Positions 1 through 7,605 of a DNA stretch of 64,000 nt are shown here, piece after piece. Position 1 is the stretch's first letter, and each line of letters begins with the position of its first letter. The notes under the pieces were generated by a model. It had not been told where the DNA came from and searched no databases. It saw nothing but the letters and a program-made list of their open reading frames with translations. The position numbers and the translations under genes are program-made. The stretch is taken from the NCBI GenBank assembly GCA_032127875.1, contig JAQBHI010000177.1, positions 4,385 to 68,384 of the forward strand, in the 5' to 3' direction. The DNA is from CADEEV01 sp032127875. GTDB lineage: Bacteria > Acidobacteriota > Vicinamibacteria > Fen-336.

Positions 1-69
1 GACTGGCTGCTCAAGGCCGCTTTCGCGCCGAGCTGGGGTCTCATGTTGCGGAAGTATCTGTGCCTCTGA
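1..69 (+). CDS. C-terminal end of an unidentified protein (cut by window edge)
   Basis: An open frame enters from the left edge and ends at a TGA at 67-69, giving 22 residues that end in LRKYLCL. No family can be named from so short a piece. It converges with the radical SAM gene and overlaps its 3' end by 29 bp. It could be a chance open frame, since only 22 codons are visible. Confidence 0.35.
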   Translation, partial: DWLLKAAFAPSWGLMLRKYLCL

Positions 70-1684
70 GCAGGGCCTTGAGCCCGCGCCAGGCGCGGCG
101 CGGCCACGGGATGCCCGCCCGCTCCAACCGCACCAGGCCCTGACGACCGCGGACGACGAGGCTCTCACGCCACGACAGCCGACGCGCCTCGCTCGACTTG
201 CGGACGATCGGGCAGTCTTCCGAGTCGAGGCAGTAACGATGGAATCGGCCCGCCGCCAGGTCGTGGCGGATCTCCTGCATCAGCCGACCGTTCCAGGCTT
301 CCCGATAGCCCGTCGTCGGGGCAATGCTCTTGCCGCCGAAGCAGCAGGGCAGCACGCCGCGGCGCAGGATGTAGAGGCTCGTCCACGGTTCGGTGCAGGC
401 AGGCAGCCGCTCGCGACCCAGTGACGGCAAGGGCCCCGGCGGCGTCTGGGTCGAGCCTTCCACCGGAGCCCGAGTCATCGTCTCGGCTTCGGCGCGCGGC
501 GGCGCCTCCCTTTCGTTCACGCCGAGCGCTTCGAGGGCCTCGCGCCGGCCTTCTGCAAAGGCCTCGTGGAAGCTGGCTTCCATGGAGCCACCGAAGTCCA
601 TCTGGTCGGCGAGCGGCACTCCCAGGCGCGCGCACAGCTCGGCCACCCTGCCGCTGATGCGAACCTTCTCTTCGAAGGGCAGGATCTCCTTCTGGTAGTC
701 GAAGCGGTAGCCCGCGCGATCCCACGTGAGGTCGAGCGCCGTGCCGTCGTTGAGCGGCCGCAGCACCATTCGATCGGGCTTGAGATCGGCGGCGAGCCGC
801 ACGAAAGCGCCCACCTCGTGGAGGTTCGCCGGCATCGGCATGAAGACCAGGTAGACGAGCGGGAGTTTCCCCGGCCCGCCTTTGGCCGCGATCAGCCGCC
901 GCACGTTGGCGACGAGTTGGTCGAAGCGGCCGTTGCGGAGCCGGGCATAGGTCGCCGCCGTCGCCGCATCGAAGGAGATATAGACGTGCATGTTGCGGCC
1001 GAGCAGCTTCGCGATGTGGCGGTCGGTGAGGATCTGGCCGTTGATCGTGATCTCGAGCATCTTGCCGCGCTCGCCGAAGGCATCCAGGACATCTTCGATG
1101 TTCTTGCCCATGAACGGCTCGCCGATCGAGCAGTTCACGAGTTCGGCCGCATCGTCGAAGAAAGCGCCCCACTCGTCCAAGGTTTCGAGCGTGAACGGAA
1201 GCTCGGTGTTTGCGCCCTCCAGGTCCTTGCTGTAATCCCAGGCGCAGTAGACGCAAGGCGGCTTGACGTTGCAAGCACCCTCGACGTCGATGCCGAGCTT
1301 CACCGGCATGGACGCGAGCTGGGTAGCGCCGCGCAGCATCTCCGCGAGGTTCGTCACGGCGTTGCGTTGCTGCCGCGCGACGTGATCGTGGCGGCGGGGG
1401 TCGGCGTGCAGCCTTGGCGAGCGCACCTCGACGGCGAGCGTCCGCTCATCCCCCGGGTAGTGCTCGCGCGGAAACGGCGGGTTCGCCTGAAGCGTCAGCC
1501 CCGCCGCGCCCGCGGGGACACCCATCGAAACGCCGTTCCAGCCGCGCGCCAACGGCCAGACCTGGGCCGCGGGCGAGCTGACGGCGAGCCACTGTGTTAG
1601 GTCGTGAAACGGCGAGCGCACCCACAGTTCGAGGAAGCGCTCCACCGGAGCCGGCTCGAAGCCGATCTCGCCGCGCGGTGACAT
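41..1684 (-). CDS. Radical SAM/SPASM domain protein
   Basis: Putative S-adenosylmethionine radical enzyme; substrate unknown. Using the ATG at 1684 it has 547 residues. The radical SAM cluster motif is at C138, C144 and C147, so the spacing is C-x5-C-x2-C instead of the usual C-x3-C-x2-C. A SPASM-like Cys-rich region follows at about residues 430-495 (CTEPW, LPCCFGG, YCLDSEDCP), which would bind an auxiliary Fe-S cluster. The frame stays open upstream of 1684 and encodes plausible protein (GDGFYAEERGDEVPFRW), but that stretch has no in-frame start. An ATG at 1742 preceded by GGAGG is one base out of frame, so a 1-bp indel in the TTT at 1737-1739 is likely. It is the last gene of the lpxB operon. 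Target could be a sugar, lipid or peptide. Confidence 0.8.
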   Translation of the reverse strand: MSPRGEIGFEPAPVERFLELWVRSPFHDLTQWLAVSSPAAQVWPLARGWNGVSMGVPAGAAGLTLQANPPFPREHYPGDERTLAVEVRSPRLHADPRRHDHVARQQRNAVTNLAEMLRGATQLASMPVKLGIDVEGACNVKPPCVYCAWDYSKDLEGANTELPFTLETLDEWGAFFDDAAELVNCSIGEPFMGKNIEDVLDAFGERGKMLEITINGQILTDRHIAKLLGRNMHVYISFDAATAATYARLRNGRFDQLVANVRRLIAAKGGPGKLPLVYLVFMPMPANLHEVGAFVRLAADLKPDRMVLRPLNDGTALDLTWDRAGYRFDYQKEILPFEEKVRISGRVAELCARLGVPLADQMDFGGSMEASFHEAFAEGRREALEALGVNEREAPPRAEAETMTRAPVEGSTQTPPGPLPSLGRERLPACTEPWTSLYILRRGVLPCCFGGKSIAPTTGYREAWNGRLMQEIRHDLAAGRFHRYCLDSEDCPIVRKSSEARRLSWRESLVVRGRQGLVRLERAGIPWPRRAWRGLKALLRGTDTSAT

Positions 1685-1801
1685 CCAGCGGAACGGAACC
1701 TCGTCGCCGCGTTCCTCGGCGTAGAAACCGTCGCCGAAACATAGTCCTCCGGGGCTCGACCGGCCCGTCGTGAGGAGCTGAGGTATTGCCGTGGCGCGAC
1801 C

Positions 1802-2185
1802 CTAGGCGAGGTTCGTGCCCGACTCCAGCATCGTGTTCACGATGGTCAGGAGCTTGTTCGCCGTGAATGGCTTGTTGATGTACATGACCGCGCCCGATTC
1901 GAAGCCCTCGGCCAGCGCCTCGCCGCCGCCCTTCGCCGTCAGGAAGATCACCGGGATGTCCTTGAGCCGCGGATCTTCCTTGATCTTGCGGCAGACGGTG
2001 AAGCCATCCACCTCGGGCATCATCACGTCGAGGAGCACGAGATCGAAGCTCTGCTCCGCCAGCAGCTTGAGCGCCTCGGCACCACCGCCGGCCCCGGTCA
2101 CCTCGAAGCCCTTCTGCTCGAGGATGCTCCGCTCCAGATTCAGGATGTTCTCGTCGTCGTCGACGACAAGGATGCGCTTCGCCAT
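1802..2185 (-). CDS. Single-domain response regulator (CheY-like receiver)
   Basis: A 127-residue stand-alone receiver domain with no output domain. It has the acidic pocket (VVDDDEN, near residues 9-13), the phospho-acceptor Asp in LLDVMMP (about residue 53), the conserved Thr in FLTAK and the Lys in NKPF. It would pass phosphate or bind a partner rather than DNA. The ATG at 2185 was chosen because GGAGG sits six bases upstream; a TTG two codons earlier would be too close to that site. The start overlaps the TGA of the upstream gene by one base (TGATG), so the two are translationally coupled within the lpxB operon. No histidine kinase is adjacent. Confidence 0.9.
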   Translation of the reverse strand: MAKRILVVDDDENILNLERSILEQKGFEVTGAGGGAEALKLLAEQSFDLVLLDVMMPEVDGFTVCRKIKEDPRLKDIPVIFLTAKGGGEALAEGFESGAVMYINKPFTANKLLTIVNTMLESGTNLA

Positions 2186-2625
2186 CAGCAACCTCCGGGG
2201 TCCGACCGGCCAACGCCCGATTGCGCGGCGATTCTAGCAATCTCGCCTGGGCTTGTCAGCATCGACTCCATTTCCCACAGCAGAAAGAACAGCGTGCCCG
2301 GGCGGGTGCGAAGCGGAGCGAGCGCCGCGGCAGCGCTCAGCAGGCTTCTCGCCGCCGCCACCGCCGGCTCCTCGGCGGGGCCCAGCCACCTGTCCAGGAA
2401 ACCGCGGACCAGGTTCTCGTCGCCGTCGCCCCAGGCGCCCTCGAGCTTGCGCAGGACGCGGCGGGCGAGGCGGCACTCGGCGCGTGATGGCGCCGGCCAG
2501 GCTCCCTGCCCCCTGGCGACTCCCGCCAGCGACCGAAGGCGCAGTTCGAGCAGCGCCAGATACGCGTCCCGGTCGCCGCTAGGCGGGAGGACGCGTGCCA
2601 CGGCCCTGGTGAGTGGGTGAGTCAC
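2185..2625 (-). CDS. Small protein of unknown function
   Basis: 146 residues, rich in Ala, Arg and Leu, with no family recognised, no signal peptide and no clear membrane helix. The C-terminal third has a hydrophobic stretch (TLFFLLWEMESML). The GTG start lies inside the lpxB stop as a GTGA overlap, and the stop overlaps the receiver gene start, so it is co-translated between lpxB and the receiver. The coding frame is supported by this tight packing rather than by homology. A helical adaptor working with the receiver is a guess only. Confidence 0.65.
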   Translation of the reverse strand: MTHPLTRAVARVLPPSGDRDAYLALLELRLRSLAGVARGQGAWPAPSRAECRLARRVLRKLEGAWGDGDENLVRGFLDRWLGPAEEPAVAAARSLLSAAAALAPLRTRPGTLFFLLWEMESMLTSPGEIARIAAQSGVGRSDPGGC

Positions 2626-3770
2626 GACGCCTGAGGCAGGTAGCCTGCCACCAGCGCCGCCGCCCTGGCCGCAGCACCCGGCTCGCCCAGCCGAAGGCGA
2701 ACCTCGGCCAGGTCCTCGCGCATCTTCGCGGCACGCGCGGGGTCTCCCAGCAGTTCGAGCGCTTCGCTAGCCACGCGCTCGGCCGTGAAGTCGCCCTGCA
2801 TCAGCTCAGGCACCACGCTGCGGCCGGCGATCAGGTTTACCATTGCGAACTGGCTGACACGCAGCAAGGGCCGGCCCAGCGCGTAGGTCAGCGGCGAGAC
2901 TCGATACACGACGACCATTGGCAGGCCCTGGAGCGCCGCTTCGACGGTTGCCGTACCCGAAGCTACCAGCCCGGCCGAGGCCGAGGCGAGCGCCTCATGA
3001 GTGCGGCCGCGCACCAGCTGCACGCCGGATCGCGCCCGCGCCGCAGCAAAGATCTCCTCCGGCAGGCTCGGCGCTGCGGCGAGCAGGAACTGGACGTCCG
3101 GGCGCCGCGCGGCGATGTGTTCCAGCGCCCCGAGCAGAGGTGGCAGGTTGTGCCTCACCTCCTGCGGCCGGCTGCCCGGAAGCACCGCCAGGACCGGCCT
3201 GCCCGGATCGAAGCCGAGCTCCCGAAGCATGGCTGCCTTGTCCGATACGGGTTTGACGTGGTCGAGCAACGGATGGCCGACGAAGCTGACAGGCACACCC
3301 GCATCCCGATAGATCGCCTCCTCGAAGGGAAACAGCACCAGCATCCGCGCGACGCTCTCGCGGATCGTGCGGATGCGACCTGGGCGCCAGGCCCACACCT
3401 GGGGCGACACGTAGTAGACGACCGGGATGCCACGCCGCTTCAGTTCGCGGGCCAGCCGCAGGTTGAAATCGGGATAGTCGACGAGGACCGCGACATCGGG
3501 CCGGGCCCGGTCCGCTTCGGCGAGGATTCGCTTGAAGATCGTCCGCAGCTCGCCAAGATGCTTCACGACCTCGAGCAACCCGACCACGGCAACGTCGCGG
3601 ACGTGGGCGACGAGTTGCACGCCGGCAGCCGCTCCATGCTCTCCGGCCAGGCCGAAGGCGCCGAGGTCGGGCCGGTTCGAGCGCAGCTCCGCGACGAGTT
3701 CGCCGCCATAGGCGTCACCCGAGGGCTCACCGCAGGACAAGAGGAGGCGCGGAGGAATTTTCAGGCTCAC
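2622..3770 (-). CDS. lpxB: Lipid-A-disaccharide synthase
   Basis: Condenses UDP-2,3-diacylglucosamine with lipid X to make the lipid A disaccharide, at the inner face of the cytoplasmic membrane. The product of 382 residues has the usual length for the family. Recognisable LpxB signatures are GEPSGD near residue 14, VDYPDFN, YYVSPQVWAW, LPGSR and the C-terminal ASGTATVEAAL block. The GTG at 3770 was chosen because it gives family length and lies 7 nt after a TATACT -10 element; the frame is open further upstream but that part is not LpxB-like. First gene of a minus-strand operon with the unknown gene, the receiver and the radical SAM gene. Its presence shows an LPS-bearing diderm. Confidence 0.95.
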   Translation of the reverse strand: MSLKIPPRLLLSCGEPSGDAYGGELVAELRSNRPDLGAFGLAGEHGAAAGVQLVAHVRDVAVVGLLEVVKHLGELRTIFKRILAEADRARPDVAVLVDYPDFNLRLARELKRRGIPVVYYVSPQVWAWRPGRIRTIRESVARMLVLFPFEEAIYRDAGVPVSFVGHPLLDHVKPVSDKAAMLRELGFDPGRPVLAVLPGSRPQEVRHNLPPLLGALEHIAARRPDVQFLLAAAPSLPEEIFAAARARSGVQLVRGRTHEALASASAGLVASGTATVEAALQGLPMVVVYRVSPLTYALGRPLLRVSQFAMVNLIAGRSVVPELMQGDFTAERVASEALELLGDPARAAKMREDLAEVRLRLGEPGAAARAAALVAGYLPQAS

Positions 3771-3777
3771 CGAGCCG

Positions 3778-3783
3778 AGTATA
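3778..3783 (-). promoter_or_regulatory. -10 element of lpxB, leaderless geometry
   Basis: TATACT on the minus strand ends 7 nt before the lpxB GTG. No -35 hexamer is evident at the expected distance and there is no Shine-Dalgarno. Transcription would begin at or next to the start codon. Confidence 0.6.
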
Positions 3784-3946
3784 GAGCCTGTCCCCGGCCC
3801 GCAGGCTGCTCGCTTGTCCCCTGGGAAGGACAGCCCGACGCTCGCCTCCTGTTGCCAACCTCCTGATTCCCGAAGGCTTCCGCCTTTGGCAGTGTCGGCA
3901 CATGGATTGCTGTTCTGTTTGAGTGCAGAATGGTGGGGAGGAAGAA

Positions 3947-5029
3947 ATGAGCGGACGGCAACTGACGGCAGCGATGGCCTTCGTGGCGGTGATGGCGCTT
4001 CCTGTTCTCGCGGAGGACGCGAAGCAGCGCGGCTCGAGCGGTGGCTCCTCCGTCGGCTCGAGCCACGCCTCCCACGGTTCCAGCGGCAACTCCCACTCTG
4101 GCGTGAGCAACTCAGGCTACCAGCCCTCCGGCAACGCGTCCCGGCCCTCGGTCTCCCTGACCGATGCGCAGCGGCGCCACCCCCGCGCGGGGACCGGGAC
4201 CGGCTCGCGCTATCCAAGTTCCGCCTACGGCGGGCGCGGCTACCGCGGCCGCGGCTACGGCTACTACCCCTACTATTCCTACTACGGCCGGCCCTACTAC
4301 TCGGGATACGGCTACTATCCTTGGGGCGGTCTCTACTTCGACAGCTACTGGTACGGCGGCGGCCGCGCTCCCTACTACTACAACAGTTACGGGTACGGCT
4401 ACTACTCGACGCCCTACGGCGACACCGGTTCGATTCGGGTGCAGGTCGACGAGGAGAAGGCCAAGGTCTACGTAGACGGCTACTACGCGGGCGTCGTGGA
4501 CGACTTCGACGGCTTGTTCCAGCGACTGCACGTGTCTCCCGGCCGCCACGAGATCGCCGTCAAGCTCGACGGTTACCACACCGAGCGCTTCGAGGTCTAC
4601 GTCCAGCGGGGCTCCACCGTGAAGATCAAGCACGACATGGTTCGCGGCGAGGGCGAGCAGCGGAACATGGAATATGCGCCGCTGGCTCGCAACCAGGAGC
4701 CGGCCGAGCGCGAGGCGCCCCGTGACGATCGCTACGCCCCGACCGAGGACAACCGCTGGCCGCGCGAAGCGGATCGTCGAGGCGACGCGCGTGAAGCTCG
4801 GGACGATCGCGACGCGCAGGGCACCCTGCGCCTGGACGTGCGTCCCGACGACGCCTCCGTCTACGTCGACGGCACCTTCAGCGGCTCCGCCCGGGAGCTC
4901 TCGCGGCTCCAGTTGAGCCCGGGACGCCACCGCATCGAGATCGTACGGCCGGGCTTCCGTACCTACGACCGCGACGTGGAGGTCGATTCCGGGCGCAGCT
5001 TGGATCTCAGCGTCGAGCTAGAGAAGTAA
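3947..5029 (+). CDS. Exported PEGA-domain protein with Gly/Tyr-rich linker
   Basis: 360 residues, starting at the ATG at 3947 behind a good GGAGGAAGAA ribosome site; the frame is open a little upstream. Order: signal peptide (residues 1-22, ending at VLAED), a Ser/Gly/Asn-rich segment to about 70, a Gly/Tyr/Pro-rich stretch at about 85-160 full of YGYY and YYS repeats, then two PEGA domains (about 163-230 and 290-360, each with a VYVDG strand and an SPGRH turn) separated by a charged Arg/Asp/Glu linker. PEGA domains usually mediate surface or S-layer-like interactions. Likely periplasmic or on the outer surface. Monocistronic, divergent from lpxB. Function unknown; a structural or adhesive role is inference. 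Confidence 0.85.
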   Translation: MSGRQLTAAMAFVAVMALPVLAEDAKQRGSSGGSSVGSSHASHGSSGNSHSGVSNSGYQPSGNASRPSVSLTDAQRRHPRAGTGTGSRYPSSAYGGRGYRGRGYGYYPYYSYYGRPYYSGYGYYPWGGLYFDSYWYGGGRAPYYYNSYGYGYYSTPYGDTGSIRVQVDEEKAKVYVDGYYAGVVDDFDGLFQRLHVSPGRHEIAVKLDGYHTERFEVYVQRGSTVKIKHDMVRGEGEQRNMEYAPLARNQEPAEREAPRDDRYAPTEDNRWPREADRRGDAREARDDRDAQGTLRLDVRPDDASVYVDGTFSGSARELSRLQLSPGRHRIEIVRPGFRTYDRDVEVDSGRSLDLSVELEK

Positions 5030-5054
5030 GGGGCGGGGTGCACGGCTCCGCCCC
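5030..5054. terminator. GC-rich hairpin between convergent genes
   Basis: Arms GGGGCGG (5030-5036) and CCGCCCC (5048-5054) pair perfectly around an 11-nt loop, in the 51-bp gap between the 3' ends of the PEGA gene and the transpeptidase gene. There is no T-run, so termination is inferred from position. Confidence 0.4.
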
Positions 5055-5080
5055 CGAAGCCGGCATTACAACGGAGCGCG

Positions 5081-6100
5081 CTAAAACCCGCCCGCGGCGG
5101 TCGGTATCGAGGGCGTTACGGAGCGGCGCTTGTAGAGATCCTGGTAGATCTTTCCCGCGATCGACGAGGCTAGGTGCCCGTTGCCGCGACGGACGAATAC
5201 CACGATCACGACCTCCGGCTGGTTGGCTGGCGCATACGAGGCGAACCAGCCTAGTTGCGAGCACGAACCGGTCTTGCCCGCGACCACAACCTCAGGATCG
5301 AAGGCCGACATCGCGCTGCCCTCGTTGACGGCGCTCAGGAAGCCCTCGGCCAGCCCGTCCAGTTTCGTTCCGCTCGGCAGGCGCCAGCGTTCCTTCGGCA
5401 CGAAGCTGTCGGCGGCGCCCACCTGCGGCTGGTACACGATGCCACCGTTGATCGCGGCCGAAAGCAGGACCGCGAGCTGCACGGCCGAGGTTTGGATGCC
5501 GGCCGCATGGCTCGAGAGATGGCCAACGGCCGCAGGCGATACCCTCGAGGGCAGCCGACCCTTGCTCTCACCGGTTAGGTTGATGCCCGACGTCGCCCCC
5601 AGACCCAGCATCTGCGCGTACTGTTCGATCTTCGGGTAGCCGAGCTGCTCGCCCACCCATTCGAAGTAGGGGTTGCAGGAGACGGCCAGCGCGCGCCTCA
5701 GGTCGATGCGCCCATGGCCGGGCCAGGCCCAGCAGCCGCGCTGGCAGTTGTGCGTGCTCTCGGGCGTGATGATGCCTTCGGAGAGCCCAGCGATCGCGAC
5801 GACGACCTTGAAGACCGAGCACGGCTGGTAGGCGTTGAAGAGGCCGTAGGTCGGGTTGACGAGGGCGATCACGCGGCCCGTGCGCGGATCCAGGGCGACG
5901 ACCGAGCCGGCCCTGCGGCCGAGCGCGCGCTGCGCCGCTTCGGCCACGGCCTGATCCTGGGCGGAGGCGCCTGGCGGGAGGATCACCGAAGGCACGCTGA
6001 CGCGGCGGGTGGTGCTGCTCGCCTTTCGGACGGCGGCCTCGGACGACGCGGCCAGCACGCAGCTGGCGGCGAGCGCGCCAGCAACTCCAAGTTTGTTCAT
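5081..6100 (-). CDS. Penicillin-binding protein, transpeptidase domain only
   Basis: Exported DD-transpeptidase-like enzyme of the penicilloyl serine transferase superfamily, acting on peptidoglycan in the periplasm. 339 residues from the ATG at 6100. Signal peptide or anchor at 1-23. The three active-site motifs are S95-V-F-K98 (nucleophile and base), S141-C-N143 and K276-T-G278. There is no N-terminal dimerisation or glycosyltransferase domain, so it is much shorter than PBP2 or FtsI and closer in size to class D-like or sporulation-type transpeptidases. A class D beta-lactamase activity cannot be excluded. Divergent from the GWxTD gene, 67 bp between start codons. Confidence 0.88.
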   Translation of the reverse strand: MNKLGVAGALAASCVLAASSEAAVRKASSTTRRVSVPSVILPPGASAQDQAVAEAAQRALGRRAGSVVALDPRTGRVIALVNPTYGLFNAYQPCSVFKVVVAIAGLSEGIITPESTHNCQRGCWAWPGHGRIDLRRALAVSCNPYFEWVGEQLGYPKIEQYAQMLGLGATSGINLTGESKGRLPSRVSPAAVGHLSSHAAGIQTSAVQLAVLLSAAINGGIVYQPQVGAADSFVPKERWRLPSGTKLDGLAEGFLSAVNEGSAMSAFDPEVVVAGKTGSCSQLGWFASYAPANQPEVVIVVFVRRGNGHLASSIAGKIYQDLYKRRSVTPSIPTAAGGF

Positions 6101-6118
6101 TCGTCCGGCAGCGTAGCA

Positions 6119-6124
6119 TATAAT
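6119..6124 (+). promoter_or_regulatory. Consensus -10 element upstream of the GWxTD gene
   Basis: Perfect TATAAT in the divergent gap. The predicted transcript starts near 6131 and carries a leader of about 36 nt with a GAAGGAGAG ribosome site before the ATG at 6168. A TTG at 6132 fits leaderless spacing but lacks support as the start. Confidence 0.5.
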
Positions 6125-6167
6125 CCCCGCGTTGAACGCGCCCCCCGCTATCGAAGGAGAGACGATC

Positions 6168-7568
6168 ATGCTCGTTCGCCGCCCTCTCGGCGTGGCCTTC
6201 CTGGCCCTCGGCCTGCTGCCCGCGCCGGCCGCGCACGCCGACAAGATGAGCAAGGAAGACAAGACCTGGCTCGAGTCGGTTACTCCGATCCTGCTGAAGG
6301 ACGAGGAGAAGAGCTTCAAGGAGCTGAAGGACAAGTCCGAGCGCGAGGAGTTCAAGAAGATCTTCTGGGCGCGGCGCGATCCCGATCTCGACACGCCGGA
6401 GAACGAGTATCAGGTCGAGTACCAGAAGCAGGTGGCGCTGGTCGACGTGAGGTTCAAGAAGGCCGGGCAGCCAGGCTCCAGGAACGACTGCGGCAAGGTG
6501 TTCATCCTGCTGGGCGAGCCGACCTCGATCGAGAAGGACGACGAAGGGGGCGGGGAAACCTGGACCTACAAGGACAGCCCCGGCCAGACCTTCAGTGGCG
6601 GCCAGGCCAAGATCGCTTTCACCGACGTCTGCCGCGGGCCGGTGAGCAAGGAGTTCGAGCAGCAGATCGACCGCATCGCGGAATCCAGGCTGGCCCATCC
6701 GAACATCGACTACCGCTTCGGCTCCGATGGCAAACTCGCCAAGCTGGTCGACCTGCTGCCCAAGCCGACGCCGGCGCAGGCGCTGCTCAAGACGCCGCGC
6801 CAGGACTTCCCGCTCGAGACGCAGGCCGCGTTCCTCAAGACCGAGGGTGGCGGGACGGCCCTCGTCGGGCTGGTGCGCGGCAAGGCGGAAGGCCTCGAGG
6901 TCCAGGATGCCGGCGGCAAGAAGACCGTGCGCGTCACCGTCGTGGCGCAAGCGGTGACCGAAGATGGCAAGAACGCCGCTTTCGCGGAGCAGGAGGAGGC
7001 GGGCGACGTGAGGCCCGACGGCAGCTTCGTGGCGAGCTACCGCATGCTCCTCAAGCCCGGCAACTACAGCTTGAAAGGCGGCGCGCTCGAAGTGAAGTCG
7101 GCCAAGGGCTCGCTCGCGCAGGTTCCGGTCGAGGTGCCCGATCTCAACAAGGGCGAGCTCACTGCGACGCTGATCGTGCTGCGCGATGTCGAGGAACTGA
7201 CGGAGGGCGTCGTGGACAACAACCACGCCTACTCAGGTCTGACGCTCGCCAAGGTGAGGCTGATCCCGTACTTCGGCGCGCTCTTCACGAAGGCCGACGC
7301 ACTCCAGATCTTCTTCCAGTACTACGACGCGAAGCTTGACGAGACGACCGGCAAGGCCTCCGTCACGACTAGCGTTGCGCTCCTCCAGGGCACCAAACCC
7401 AAAGCCAAGGCGCCCGACCAGGTGTTCGATAGCGTCGTCGGCGGCAACCTCGTCGGCCCAATTCCTCTGGCCGACTACGCGCCTGGCAACTACATCGTCC
7501 GGGTCAAGCTGACCGACAGCGTCGCCAAGAAGGACATCGTCAAGGAATTCGCTTTCGAGATGCAGTAG
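6168..7568 (+). CDS. GWxTD-family exported protein
   Basis: 466 residues with a signal peptide (1-25, cleavage near AHAD). Residues 30-120 match the start of the GWxTD family seen in Acidobacteriota and relatives: KTWLESV, ILLKDEEKSF, EREEFKKIFWARRDPDLDTPENEY and then GKVFILLGEP. The name-giving motif itself is changed: G103-S-R-N-D107 stands where GWxTD is expected. The rest is beta-rich with no motif I recognise. The family has no established biochemical role; an envelope or secretion-associated role is inferred from the signal peptide. The start was fixed by GAAGGAGAG upstream of the ATG at 6168. Convergent with the S41 gene. Confidence 0.82.
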   Translation: MLVRRPLGVAFLALGLLPAPAAHADKMSKEDKTWLESVTPILLKDEEKSFKELKDKSEREEFKKIFWARRDPDLDTPENEYQVEYQKQVALVDVRFKKAGQPGSRNDCGKVFILLGEPTSIEKDDEGGGETWTYKDSPGQTFSGGQAKIAFTDVCRGPVSKEFEQQIDRIAESRLAHPNIDYRFGSDGKLAKLVDLLPKPTPAQALLKTPRQDFPLETQAAFLKTEGGGTALVGLVRGKAEGLEVQDAGGKKTVRVTVVAQAVTEDGKNAAFAEQEEAGDVRPDGSFVASYRMLLKPGNYSLKGGALEVKSAKGSLAQVPVEVPDLNKGELTATLIVLRDVEELTEGVVDNNHAYSGLTLAKVRLIPYFGALFTKADALQIFFQYYDAKLDETTGKASVTTSVALLQGTKPKAKAPDQVFDSVVGGNLVGPIPLADYAPGNYIVRVKLTDSVAKKDIVKEFAFEMQ

Positions 7569-7581
7569 GCAGGGCCGAAGC

Positions 7582-7605
7582 GCCCAGGCTTGTTCCTTCC
7601 TGGGC
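7582..7605. terminator. Hairpin between convergent genes
   Basis: GCCCAGG (7582-7588) and CCTGGGC (7599-7605) form a perfect 7-bp stem around a 10-nt loop, between the 3' ends of the GWxTD and S41 genes. No T-run follows, so a bidirectional terminator is only probable. Confidence 0.4.

Noticed and set aside
6132..6167. TTG at 6132 as a leaderless start of the GWxTD protein
   Set aside because: It fits the -10 spacing, but the ATG at 6168 has a strong GAAGGAGAG site and directly precedes the signal peptide.
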